Shown piece by piece: positions 8,819 to 17,853 of a stretch of DNA of 34,755 bases; position 1 is the stretch's first letter, and each line of letters begins with the position of its first letter. This stretch comes from an uncultured Clostridium sp. (lineage in GTDB: Bacteria > Bacillota > Clostridia > TANB77 > CAG-508), in NCBI GenBank assembly GCA_947426525.1, contig CANEEJ010000010.1, positions 1 through 34,755 of the forward strand. The letters run 5' to 3'. Under the pieces are notes generated by a model. That model was not told the DNA's origin, made no database searches, and saw only the letters and a program-made list of their open reading frames with translations. Position numbers and translations under genes: made by a program.

Positions 8819-10540
8819 TTATTTATCTCTTTCTGCTTTATCAATTGTTACTGTATTTGTGTCAAAATCATAGGTGATTCCTTTGTCTATTTTCAAACCT
8901 TGTTTGAATGTATTTTTCTTGTCTTCTTTTTCTATTTTTTCTAACATTTTATTTTGTGCTTCCAACCCATATTTTTCTTTTAATTCTTCTAGACTTAAAG
9001 TTGGTTCTATAAAACTTTTCACATAATCAATTGGATAATCAATCAATCCATCTATTCCTTCATACCATGCATCACCTGTCATATTTCTGTCTCGAATGGC
9101 TTCTTCTGGCTTTGTCTCATTAAACATTTCTATTTTTCCATTTCTATAAATTCCTATACTTGGATTTGTTGGGTCAATAAACAATGTTAACCTTTCTTTT
9201 GGAATATCCATAGCAACAATAGCATGATTAACCAATTGTTTCTTTTGTTCTTTTTTCGCATTTTCACCTAATTTTTCTATTAATTCCTCTGTTTTTTCTA
9301 ATTCTAAAAATATATTAAAATTCTCTTCTTCTGTTTCTCTTTTTTCTTCTTTTCCGTTTTCATCATAATATATCGTAGTTTTTTCTCCATCTTTTATAAT
9401 AGTTTTAAAATTTAATTTTCCATGATTATAAAAAGTAGTTACATCTTTTTCTTTGTCTGCTAATGTTTCTCTTTTTACTTTTCCTGTTTCATCATAGAAT
9501 TTAGAAGTATAATAGTCATCCGTTTTTTTATTTTCCCTTATTAATTTTCCATTTGCATAAGTTTTTCGTATTTCATTGCCTTCTTGCTGTTTTGTAATTG
9601 TTGTTTCATGTTCTAATACTTTTCCATTTTTATCATACGAAATTTCTTCTTCTTGATTTCCTTCTGCTATTATCTTTCTTGCTAGTTTTCCTTCTTCGTA
9701 TTGATAGGTAATCGTTTTATTTTCTTCTGTTATAGTTTCTTCTTGTAATTCTTCATCACTATATTTTTTTTGCACATTTCCTTTATAATTAATTCTTGTA
9801 TTATTTTCTTTAAGTGTATTATGTTCTATATTGGCATTTTCTAAATCTCCTCCATAATCCCATAATGTAACAAATCTTGCATTATACTCTGGATTAATCG
9901 CATTTAATTTATCTACCATATTGGCAGCCATATTTCGACATACCCCGATTCCATCTTTATACATAACGTCTATGCCTAAATATCCGGCTATATCTAGCTT
10001 GGGTTCACCATATCCCTGAATTGTTTCATGCATATCCTTCATAATTCTCATAATAATTTCCATATCACTTTGGGAATGGATATCAAATTTTTTAGCATAT
10101 TCTTTTACTGCTTTTTCATATTCATCAATCTCTTTAGCATATTTTTTGGCATTTTTAGCTTCTTCTCTTTCTTCTAATAGCGGAGGCTGCAATAATGATA
10201 TTGCAGAAAGTGATGCTATTATTGTAATAGCCATTCTTTTCATTGATTTTCCACACTCTACTATAAAATTTTTATGAGAAAAAAGTTCTTTCCAATTTAG
10301 TTCTCTTCCTACTTCCTTTTCTGCATCACCTACCCATACACATTCCCAATAATCCTCACCATATTTGGTATAAATATCTAAAAATTTTCCTTCTTCTTCT
10401 AACTTTTGAATATCTTCTTTTTTATATTTACGCGAAACATATTTTCTAAAATATTTAGGACCATATTCTAAATAAATCTGTTCAAACTTCTTCTGTTTCG
10501 CTAATAATTTTACTTGTCTTTTGATTTCTTTTTCTTTCAT
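8819..10540 (-). CDS. Transglutaminase-like membrane protein with YwqK-type repeats, copy 1 (intact)
   Basis: This 573-residue protein starts with a basic helical region containing two related units (KKFEQIYLEYGPKYF and GKFLDIYTKYGEDYW). One membrane span follows at about 101-117, then a charged helix. Next comes GIGVCRNMA with Cys201, then about 230 residues of 'YDENGK / NGKL' units like the YwqK/MORN families, then VNHAIVAMDI (His439) and LFIDPTNPSIGIY (Asp456). The Cys-His-Asp order and local motifs resemble transglutaminase-like thiol enzymes, with the repeats inserted between Cys and His. That assignment is inference from motifs. The start at 10540 has GGGAG and a strong promoter upstream. 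The first 50 residues and the C-terminus are nearly identical to copy 2, indicating a recent duplication. Confidence 0.75.
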   Translation of the reverse strand: MKEKEIKRQVKLLAKQKKFEQIYLEYGPKYFRKYVSRKYKKEDIQKLEEEGKFLDIYTKYGEDYWECVWVGDAEKEVGRELNWKELFSHKNFIVECGKSMKRMAITIIASLSAISLLQPPLLEEREEAKNAKKYAKEIDEYEKAVKEYAKKFDIHSQSDMEIIMRIMKDMHETIQGYGEPKLDIAGYLGIDVMYKDGIGVCRNMAANMVDKLNAINPEYNARFVTLWDYGGDLENANIEHNTLKENNTRINYKGNVQKKYSDEELQEETITEENKTITYQYEEGKLARKIIAEGNQEEEISYDKNGKVLEHETTITKQQEGNEIRKTYANGKLIRENKKTDDYYTSKFYDETGKVKRETLADKEKDVTTFYNHGKLNFKTIIKDGEKTTIYYDENGKEEKRETEEENFNIFLELEKTEELIEKLGENAKKEQKKQLVNHAIVAMDIPKERLTLFIDPTNPSIGIYRNGKIEMFNETKPEEAIRDRNMTGDAWYEGIDGLIDYPIDYVKSFIEPTLSLEELKEKYGLEAQNKMLEKIEKEDKKNTFKQGLKIDKGITYDFDTNTVTIDKAERDK

Positions 10541-10575
10541 ATTTTATCTCCCATTTACAACCTTTTCTATTATAA

Positions 10576-10604
10576 ATTTTATATTATGTTTCTTGGTTTG
10601 TCAA
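10576..10604 (-). promoter_or_regulatory. Sigma-A type promoter of the accessory cassette
   Basis: On the minus strand, TTGACA (10604-10599) is 17 bases from TAAAAT (10581-10576), which lies 35 bases before the start of transglutaminase-like copy 1. An 8-bp dyad, GATATTGA...TCAATATC (10609-10630), lies just upstream of the -35 and could be an operator. Confidence 0.7.
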
Positions 10605-10647
10605 CTTTGATATTGACTATTTTCAATATCAAAAAATGCTTATTTTA

Positions 10648-10688
10648 AAAGGGTAGATAAAAATTCATCGAATTTTTATCTACCCTTT
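10648..10688 (-). terminator. Strong hairpin terminator after the DUF4236 gene
   Basis: A perfect 19-bp stem (10648-10666 with 10670-10688, 3-nt loop) follows the DUF4236 stop by 18 bases. On the minus strand it ends in TTTTAAAATAAG. It separates that gene from the accessory cassette promoter. Confidence 0.8.
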
Positions 10689-10705
10689 CCTTTCCAATCG
10701 TACAA

Positions 10706-10882
10706 TTACTTCTTTTTCAAAGATGTTCGATAGGTTACCCCGTTTCCTAAATTGACCGTTGTTTTTCCTTTCGAGTTGATTGTAATTTTCCCTACTTTCA
10801 AACTGACTGAAATACCACTTTTGCTAATATTCACAAAAGTGTTCTTTCCAATTTTAATCCGTTTACGATAGCTTATTCCCAT
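10706..10882 (-). CDS. DUF4236 family small protein
   Basis: This 58-residue protein matches the start of the DUF4236 family: MGISYRKRIKIGKN, then VNISKSGISVS, then a Gly/Lys/Thr-rich end with NLGNGVTYRTS. No function is established. The start is the ATG at 10882, eight bases after AAAGGAG; an upstream TTG would cover the ribosome site. It is the only gene in the window that contains an in-frame CGG (10861-10859) at a position where the family favours a basic residue and where a +1 shift would end the protein within about 15 residues. It may be recently acquired, inactive, or show that the shift is not universal. Confidence 0.75.
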   Translation of the reverse strand: MGISYRKRIKIGKNTFVNISKSGISVSLKVGKITINSKGKTTVNLGNGVTYRTSLKKK

Positions 10883-11022
10883 ATGACTGTCTCCTTTCAA
10901 AAAGATAAATGTACTTGTTCCTCTTTAATTACAAGAGATTTTATAGTTAAAAGCTTTCTTATATATTAGCATATTTTACATAAAATTGTCAAGTTGAAAT
11001 AATTGAAAAATTGTTTTATAGA

Positions 11023-11067
11023 TGTGTCCCCAATTGCTCCAAAAGGAGCAAAAAGAAACGTCCCTAT
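11023..11067. repeat. REP-like palindromic element after polC
   Basis: The element begins GTGTCCCC and ends ACGTCCCTATTT. It has an inner hairpin TTGCTCC/GGAGCAA (11034-11040 with 11045-11051, 4-nt loop) and directly follows the polC stop. On the minus strand no T tract follows the hairpin, so it is a poor intrinsic terminator by itself. It shares GTCCC-type ends with the other palindromes in this window. Confidence 0.6.
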
Positions 11068-14000
11068 TTACCCAAATAGACTCATTTGGTTGCTTTGGCT
11101 CATTCCTTCTAAACAGCCAAAGGCTTTTAGCAAGTCGGTTACAGAGTTTCCTACTTTGGAACGTATTTTTAGGTCATCAATTGACATGAATTTTCCTTCT
11201 TGTCTTGCTTTTACAATTCCTTGTGCTGCTACAGTTCCTAGTCCTGGTATGCTGTTTAGTGGTGGTCGAATTCCGCCTTCTTCTACTAAAAATTTCGTGG
11301 CATCTGATTGGTATAAGTCCATTGGGAGGAAGTTATATCCTCTTTCATACATTTCTAATACCAATTCTAAAATAGCATACATGTTTTTGTCTTTGACGGT
11401 TGCTGCATTTCCTTGTAAGTCGATTTCTTTCATTTTGTTTTTTACTTTTTCTTTTCCAAATATCATACATTCACTGTCAAATTCGTCTGCTCTAATAGAG
11501 AAGTAAGATGCATAATAGGCTAATGGTTCGTGTACTTTGAACCACGCAATTCGAAAGGCATTGGTTACATATGCTGCTGCATGGGCTTTCGGGAACATGT
11601 ATTTGATTTTTTCACAAGATTTGATATACCATTCTGGTACATTGTGTTCTTTCATTAGTGCTACATATTCTGCCCATTTTGCTGGGTCTTTTAAGGCTTT
11701 TCCTTTACGTACTGTTTCCATGATTTTGAAGGCTGGATTTGGTGGCAGCCCTTGTTTGATTAAATATATCATGATATCGTCACGACAACATATGGCATCT
11801 TGCAGAGTTACCGTTCCTGCTTCAATCAAACTTTGGGCATTTCCTAACCACACGTCAGTTCCATGAGATAATCCTGAGATACGGATTAATTCATCAAAAG
11901 TTGTTGGTCTTGTGTCTACTAGCATTCCTCTTACAAATTTGGTTCCAAATTCTGGTACTCCAAAACTTCCTACTTCAGAGTGGATTTGCTCTGGTGTTAC
12001 ACCAAGTGCTTTGGTGGAACTGAAGATTGACATGGTATCTTTATCATCTAATGGTACTTTGGTTGGGTCAATTCCTGTAATGTCTTGTAACATTCTTATC
12101 ATGGTCGGATCGTCGTGTCCTAGGATGTCTAGTTTTAATAGGTTTTGGTCAATAGAGTGATAGTCAAAATGAGTGGTTACAATATCTGAATTCGGGTCAT
12201 CTGCTGGATGTTGTACAGGACAGAATTCATAAATTTCTCTTCCCTTTGGTACAACGATGATTCCTCCTGGATGTTGTCCTGTGGTTCTTTTTATTCCTGT
12301 ACATCCCCCTGCTAATCGTTGCGTTTCCGCACGATTGATTGGAATGTGTCTTTCTTCAAAGTATTTTTTTACATAACCAAAGGCTGTTTTGTCCGCTATG
12401 GTTCCTATGGTTCCTGCTTTAAAGGTAGTTCCTTTTCCAAAAATGACTTCTGTGTAACGATGGGCTTTTGCTTGGTATTCTCCTGAAAAGTTTAAGTCGA
12501 TATCAGGTTCTTTGTCTCCGGTTAAATCCTAAGAAAGTTTCAAATGGAATGTCCATTCCATCTTTTGCTAGTTTATGCCCACATTTTGGACATTCTTTAT
12601 CTGGCAAGTCAAATCCATTTTTATAACCATAGTCTGTAAAATCTGAATATTTGCAATTTGGACATCGATAGTGAGCAGGCAAAGAGTTTACCTCTGTAAT
12701 TCCTGTCATGTTCGCAGCAAAAGAGGAACCAACTGAACCTCTAGAACCAACGATATAACCATCTTCATTCGATTTCCATACTAGTTTTTGAGCAATAATA
12801 TACATAACCGAAAATCCATTTCGAATAATAGAATCTAATTCTTTGTCTAGTCTATCTTGTACAATTTCTGGCAAAGGGTCACCATATAGCTCATGTGCTT
12901 TTTCATAAGCAATATCTTTAATGGTTTGTTCACATCCTGGTATGTGTGGCGGACACTTTTCTGGTGAAATTGGACTAATTCGATCACACATATCGGAAAT
13001 CAAATTTGTATTAGTTACTACTACTTCATAGGCTTTTTCTTTTCCTAAATAACTAAATTCTTCTAACATTTCTTCCGTTGTTCTTAAATATAATGGTGCT
13101 TGGTTATCAGCATCATCGTAGCCTTGTCCCGCTTCTAAGATACGTCTATATACTTCGTCTTGTGGGTCCATAAAGTGAACGTCACAAGTTGCTACCACTG
13201 GCTTATTTAATTTTTCTCCTAAGTCTACAATTTTTCGATTGATATCGCGTAAAACTTCTTCATCTTTCACAATTTCTTTTCGAATTAAGAACTGGTTATT
13301 TCCAGTTGGTTGAATTTCTAAATAGTCATAATCATTGGCAATTGCTTCGATTTCTTCGTCTGTCTTTCCGTAGTTCAATCGCTTGGTATAGTTCTCCTGC
13401 TTCACAGGCACTTCCGTAAAATCAATCCTTCTGAATATTTTTTATATAAACTTTTTAAAATTCTAGGTTTTCTATAAAAATAGTGTAAATGAGAAAGTGA
13501 TACTAGTTTATATAAGTTTTTTAATCCTACATAATTTTTTGCTAAAATAATAGCATGGTATGTTTTTAATTTTTTATATTCTTCCTTCTTTGCCTCTTCG
13601 GTACTACTTACTTGGTCAATATCATCAATATTTTTTGCTCCACGTTTTTTTAGCATGTCAAGCATAACATTAAAAACTTTAACCGTTGTGTCTACATCAT
13701 CTAAGGCACGATGGGCTACTTCTACTTTTATTCCCAAGTTTTCTGCAATTTTTCCTAATTTATACTTTTTATAGTCTGGAAATAAGTCTTTGGCTAAACT
13801 TAAGGTATCCAAATAAGTATAATCAAATTGATAGCCTAAATTTTTCGCATTTTGCTTTAAAAATCCCATATCAAATGGAGCATTGTGAGCAACCAAAACA
13901 GAACCTTCGATAAATTTAAGTATCTTAGGAAATACTTGTTCAATAGTTTCGGCATCTTTTACCATATCATCTGTTATATTCGTAACTTCTGTTACTCTTT

Positions 14001-15852
14001 GTGGGATATGCTTTTCTGGATTTACAAAACAACTAAATTGGTCAATTACCTCTCCATTTTTTATCTTCATAATTCCCACTTCTGTAATTTTTTCTGCTGT
14101 TGCTGAAAATCCTGTTGTTTCTAAGTCTAAAACACAGTAGGTCGTATCAATTTCTTGTCCTTTACTATTGGTAACAATTGCATTTTTGTCTGGTGCTAAG
14201 TAGGCTTCTACTCCATACAATATTTTCATATCTGGATTGTCATATCCTAACATTTTGTGGGCTTCTGGAAAAGCTTGTACCACACCATGGTCTGTAATGG
14301 CAATGGATTTCATCCCCCATTTCATGGCTCTTTTGATTAAGTCTTTGGCTGATGTCATGGCATCCATTTGGCTCATTTGGGTATGCATATGTAACTCTAC
14401 TCTTTTTACTTCCGCGTTGTCTTGTCTTGTTTCTTTTTTTAGTCCACTTTCCATTTCTACAATGGTATTGGCCATAACCGTTAATTCATTGGAAAAGCTA
14501 TCCATTTGTGCTGTTCCCGCAATCATTAATCCTTTCGCACTTTGAATTCTTTTCATGCTTCTTTTTGCCTTTTCTTTGTCTAAAAAGGCTTTGCAGGTAA
14601 TGGTACTGGTTCCATCGTATAGGTCAAAACTAAATAGCGTTTTTCCTGATTTTAGAGTTCTATCTTCTGTAAAGATAACTTCTCCTTGTAATGCCACTCT
14701 TCCATCGTCTACTCCTAAATCTTCCACTTTTACTAATGGGTCTGTTATGTTAGGTGAACTTCCTAAAATTAATGGAGTATCTTCTATTTCATCTTCACTT
14801 GGTAATTCTGGCAAATTATTGTCACTGATTTCAACAATGGTATTTACCATTACGGTTACATCTCCCGCATAGTTGTCTAGCTGGGCTTTTCCTGTTGCTT
14901 TGATAGCTTTTGCTTGATTGATTTTTTCTTCGATTTCTTTTCCTTCATTGTAATCTTTTCCAAAAGATTTACAGGTAATGGTTCCTGTTCCATCATACAA
15001 ATCGAAAATAATCATTCCTTTTCCAGATTTGGTTTCTCTTACATTTATGGTTACTAATCTTCCTTCTAAGGTTACTCTTCCATCATTTGCTGTAATATCC
15101 TTAATTTTTAAATGTTTTTCCTTAGCTCTTGATGGTTTTCCCATAATATATTCCTGCTCTTCTATCATTTCTGGCATTAGCATTTCTTCGTCTGGAATAT
15201 AACCTTCTAAATCAGTTGGTGGCGCATAGTCTGGGTCATGATATTCTGGTACTGGTATTGCCATTTCTTCATTTACTTTTTCGATTTGTTGCCTATTTTC
15301 TTCTATATGTGCTATAATTTGCGCTTCTTGTTTTTGAATGCTTTCACGCATTTCTTTTATCGCACTACTTGACAATTGTTCTGTAATTTCAATTGCATAT
15401 TCCTTCCCAAATAAGTTTTTAATTGTTTTTTGCAATTCCTTATCTGTTTTTTTGGCTTTTAAGAATTCGGCTCCTTTAATGTGCATTTGAATGTATATGG
15501 TATTGTCTTTTACTTCTAAATCACTTTTTAGTAGTAACATTGGTTTTGCTAATGGATATTTGTGTGACATGTAGGCTATGATGTTTTTCCATTCGCCTTT
15601 TATGGATTTTTTCTCTACTTTTTCATGGTATTGTATTTCAATATCGATATGTTCAAATTTAAATCTTTCTTTTAAGAAGTTTTCAAAATACCATGTTTCT
15701 TTGATTTCTATATATTCATCCAAATATAAAATAACTTGCAAAGTATTTGTTTTTTTGATAACATTTAAGGCTCTTACTTCTGCATATTTTATGTTGGCAT
15801 TGGTCTTGTAATCACTAAATATTTCCCCTACTTTTTTTGGTTTTTGTTCCAT
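11068..15852 (-). CDS. polC: DNA polymerase III alpha subunit PolC, tandem OB form (joined by three +1 shifts at CGG)
   Basis: This is the replicative polymerase of Gram-positive bacteria. Domains in order: N-terminal domain; two consecutive OB domains (about 248-343 and 374-467, sharing SGK...FDLYDGT.TITCK); PHP start ([13 protein letters not shown]); DEDDh exonuclease with Asp576/Glu578, HNAPFD (656-661) and HRALDD (714-719); PHP remainder; a zinc finger with Cys 1063, 1066, 1087 and 1090; then [11 protein letters not shown] with catalytic aspartates (1116, 1118) and the rest of the polymerase to 1593. Most PolC proteins have one OB domain and about 1,430-1,460 residues, so this one is longer. 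Three +1 shifts are needed, at 13416, 13370 and 12520. The third frame is open from 12519 to the stop and has no start of its own until 12102. The ATG at 15852 has AAAGGA. Confidence 0.92.
12517..12520 (-). other. +1 frameshift site CGGA, third in polC
   Basis: The context is TTT AAC CGG AGA CAA AGA ACC TGA. Skipping one base gives [13 protein letters not shown], the conserved catalytic approach of PolC. Confidence 0.85.
13367..13370 (-). other. +1 frameshift site CGGA, second in polC
   Basis: The context is GAA CTA CGG AAA GAC. Skipping one base gives [11 protein letters not shown] and joins the middle frame. It lies 46 bases from the first site. Confidence 0.85.
13413..13416 (-). other. 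+1 frameshift site CGGA, first in polC
   Basis: The context is ATT TTA CGG AAG TGC CTG TGA. Skipping one base gives [12 protein letters not shown], a well-known conserved PHP stretch of PolC. Confidence 0.88.
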
Positions 15853-15887
15853 TTTATGATGTTCCTTTCTCTCCTTCTTGTTGCTCT

Positions 15888-15893
15888 ATTGTA
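15888..15893 (-). promoter_or_regulatory. Possible extended -10 of the polC promoter
   Basis: The minus strand reads TGATACAAT, an extended -10 hexamer TACAAT 36 bases before the polC ATG. No good -35 stands at the usual distance. Confidence 0.4.
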
Positions 15894-16124
15894 TCACATT
15901 TCGTCGAAGGAGAAAAGCGAACAAATTGATTTTATTGGATAATTTCCTATACTTTTTTATTTCTGTTTTTGCAATATTATTTTGAGTTGTAGAAAACTGT
16001 CATAATTTGCGATGAAAAGTAATGCTTAAGGTATTGTATAACCTGTATTTTTATGTTATTATTCTAATAATTATTATAGAATTTGTCATTTAATCTGTGT
16101 TGGGATTTATTCTAGGAATTTTAA

Positions 16125-16433
16125 AATCTATTAAAAACTTCAAAAGAAATTAATTATTTAGAAGAAACAAGATTTATATTAGATTTATTAAGTAATGTCA
16201 TAACAGAAGAAATTGGAAATGAGAAAGCAAAAAAATTAAGAAAAATGATAAGTATGGAGGTGAATGAAAATATGGTAACAGAAAATTTAAGAAATATTTT
16301 TAGAATGAATTATAATGAAGGCATACAAAAAGGAATTCTCGAAACAGCTAGGAAAATGTTAGAATTGAATATTAGTTTAGAAGATATAAAAAAAGCAACA
16401 GGTTTAACGAAAAAAGAAATAGAAAAATTATAA
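16125..16433 (+). pseudogene. C-terminal remnant of an Rpn-type PD-(D/E)XK nuclease/transposase
   Basis: An open frame of about 103 codons ends at 16433 and has no nuclease core. It reads LEETRFILDLLSNVITEEI, then MNYNEGIQKGILETARKMLE, then IKKATGLTKKEIEKL. This is the charged helical tail with a resolvase-like end typical of Rpn/PDDEXK family transposases in Clostridia. The first in-frame ATG is at 16245. The catalytic domain is absent upstream, where a stop lies at 16122. It is on the opposite strand from its neighbours and followed by a strong hairpin, which fits a decayed insertion between polC and nagZ. Confidence 0.6.
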
Positions 16434-16435
16434 TA

Positions 16436-16482
16436 AAAAAAGTTAAGTTTTAAATGTTTTAGTTTAAAACTTAACTTTTTTT
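16436..16482 (+). terminator. Terminator after the Rpn remnant
   Basis: A perfect 13-bp GC-poor stem (16442-16454 with 16463-16475) is extended by an A6/T7 base pairing run and begins just after the remnant's stop. The T7 run on the plus strand makes it a good intrinsic terminator; the A run allows action on the other strand too. Confidence 0.8.
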
Positions 16483-16607
16483 ATATTTATAATTTTATTA
16501 TTTTGTAACACATTTTTTCTATCCACATATTATATATCATACGAAGGAAAACAACAAAAGAAAAAAATAAATCAAAACATATTTCTTTATGGAAGGGGGT
16601 CTAGACT

Positions 16608-16724
16608 ATGCCAGAAAATAGAGGATGCGGTGGATTCGGATTTGGTGATGATTGTTGCTGGATTATAATCCTTATATTATTAATCTGTTGTTGTTGCGGT
16701 GGTAACAGAGGCGGATGTTGCTAA
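16608..16724 (+). CDS. 38-residue Gly/Cys-rich hydrophobic peptide
   Basis: This very small gene has an ATG at 16608 and a GGAAGGGGG site seven bases upstream. The product starts MPENRGCGGFGFGDDCC, has a short hydrophobic core of Ile/Leu (about 18-28), then CCCCGGNRGGCC. Eight cysteines in 38 residues and a central hydrophobic stretch recall the small Gly-rich, YjcZ-like and high-cysteine peptides of spore formers, but I cannot assign a family. The ribosome site and clean frame make it likely to be real. It converges on nagZ and shares the hairpin at 16743. Confidence 0.6.
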   Translation: MPENRGCGGFGFGDDCCWIIILILLICCCCGGNRGGCC

Positions 16725-16742
16725 TTTTTACAACATTCCAAA

Positions 16743-16770
16743 AAGCGTGTAAGTTAGTTCTTACACGCTT
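16743..16770 (-). terminator. Terminator overlapping the end of nagZ
   Basis: An 11-bp stem AAGCGTGTAAG/CTTACACGCTT (16743-16753 with 16760-16770) includes the nagZ stop in its loop. On the minus strand the downstream arm runs straight into TTTTT. It ends the maf-cadherin-nagZ operon. Confidence 0.8.
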
Positions 16771-17842
16771 CTCTTATTCTTTCAATTTCTTCATTTATCT
16801 GGTTAATTTCAATTCCTTCTACTTCGCCTTCATCTGAAATATTATATTTTTCCTTCATTTTTATAATTCTCTTAACACTTCTATTAATTCTGCCTGATTT
16901 TATTTTTTCTTGTTGTACTAATCTTATAATTCTCTCTATCGCTTTTCTTTCCTGTTCTTGATTAAAACGAAATACTATTACATCATTACCTGCTTGAAAT
17001 GCTTTTTTTAGTGCCAATTCTTCGCCATAAATAAATCGTATTGCTCTCATCTTTAAATCATCTGTCACAACTAAACCATTATAATGATATTTCTTTCTCA
17101 AGTATTTTCCAATAAATTTTCTAGATAGAGAAGCAGGATACATTCCTGTTATATTTTTAATTAATAAATGTCCTACTAAGATAGCCTCTGCTCCATTTTT
17201 AATTGCCTCTTGAAATGGATACATATCCTCCTTTTCTAAGTCTTCCATTTTTTGACTAATAATTGGTAATAGATAGTGTGAATCTTGTTTCGTCGCTCCA
17301 TGTCCTGGAAAATGTTTAATAACCGATAAAATTCCTTGTTCTTGTAGTTTTTTCATAACGGCAATTCCATATTGGGCTACTTCTTCCTTTTTTTCGCCAT
17401 AACATCTATCTCCTATGGCATGTTTATTTTTAAATCTTTTTAAGTCTAAAACAGGTGCAAAATTAATATGATATCCCGATTTTCTTAATATTTTCCCAAT
17501 TATTTCAGCTGATTTTTCTACTTGTTCTATACCACCTTTGCTAGCAATTTGATTAGCAGATGGTAAATTTAGAATTTCTTTTGGCATTCGATTAACTCTA
17601 CCACCTTCTTGATCAATTCCAATCCACAAAGGTATTTTATTTTTTTTATTTAATTCCTTTAATTGACTAATTAAATCTAGCATTTCTTGATAGGTATTAA
17701 AATTCTTTCGATATAAAATAATACCACCAATTTTATATTTTGTTATCATTGTTTTTATTCTTGGTGTGATATAATTCGTGTCCATTCCAATGATAAGCAT
17801 TTGTCCTACCTTTTCTTGTATTGACAATTCTTCTATTTTCAT
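16754..17842 (-). CDS. nagZ: Beta-N-acetylhexosaminidase, glycoside hydrolase family 3
   Basis: This 362-residue enzyme has a GH3 TIM barrel: EKVGQMLIIGMDTNYI at the start, GIDQEGGRVNRMP for substrate binding, FAPVLDL, the KHFPGHGATKQDSH loop that carries the acid/base histidine in NagZ enzymes, and VVTDDLKM with the nucleophile aspartate. It would remove N-acetylglucosamine from peptidoglycan fragments. There is no signal peptide, so it is probably cytoplasmic, as in recycling pathways. It has the short single-domain form. The ATG at 17842 follows AGAGGG and lies 11 bases after the shifted stop of the cadherin-like gene, giving tight operon spacing. Confidence 0.9.
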   Translation of the reverse strand: MKIEELSIQEKVGQMLIIGMDTNYITPRIKTMITKYKIGGIILYRKNFNTYQEMLDLISQLKELNKKNKIPLWIGIDQEGGRVNRMPKEILNLPSANQIASKGGIEQVEKSAEIIGKILRKSGYHINFAPVLDLKRFKNKHAIGDRCYGEKKEEVAQYGIAVMKKLQEQGILSVIKHFPGHGATKQDSHYLLPIISQKMEDLEKEDMYPFQEAIKNGAEAILVGHLLIKNITGMYPASLSRKFIGKYLRKKYHYNGLVVTDDLKMRAIRFIYGEELALKKAFQAGNDVIVFRFNQEQERKAIERIIRLVQQEKIKSGRINRSVKRIIKMKEKYNISDEGEVEGIEINQINEEIERIREACKN

Positions 17843-17853
17843 TTTTCCCTCTT

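Noticed and set aside
12503..13411. Middle part of polC as a separate gene starting at 13411
   Set aside because: The start would be a GTG inside conserved PolC sequence without a ribosome site, and the product begins in the wrong frame of the [10 protein letters not shown] block. It is a piece of polC.
16245..16433. Small intact regulatory gene
   Set aside because: The open frame continues upstream of the ATG without a ribosome site and resembles only the tail of Rpn-type proteins, so a remnant is more likely.
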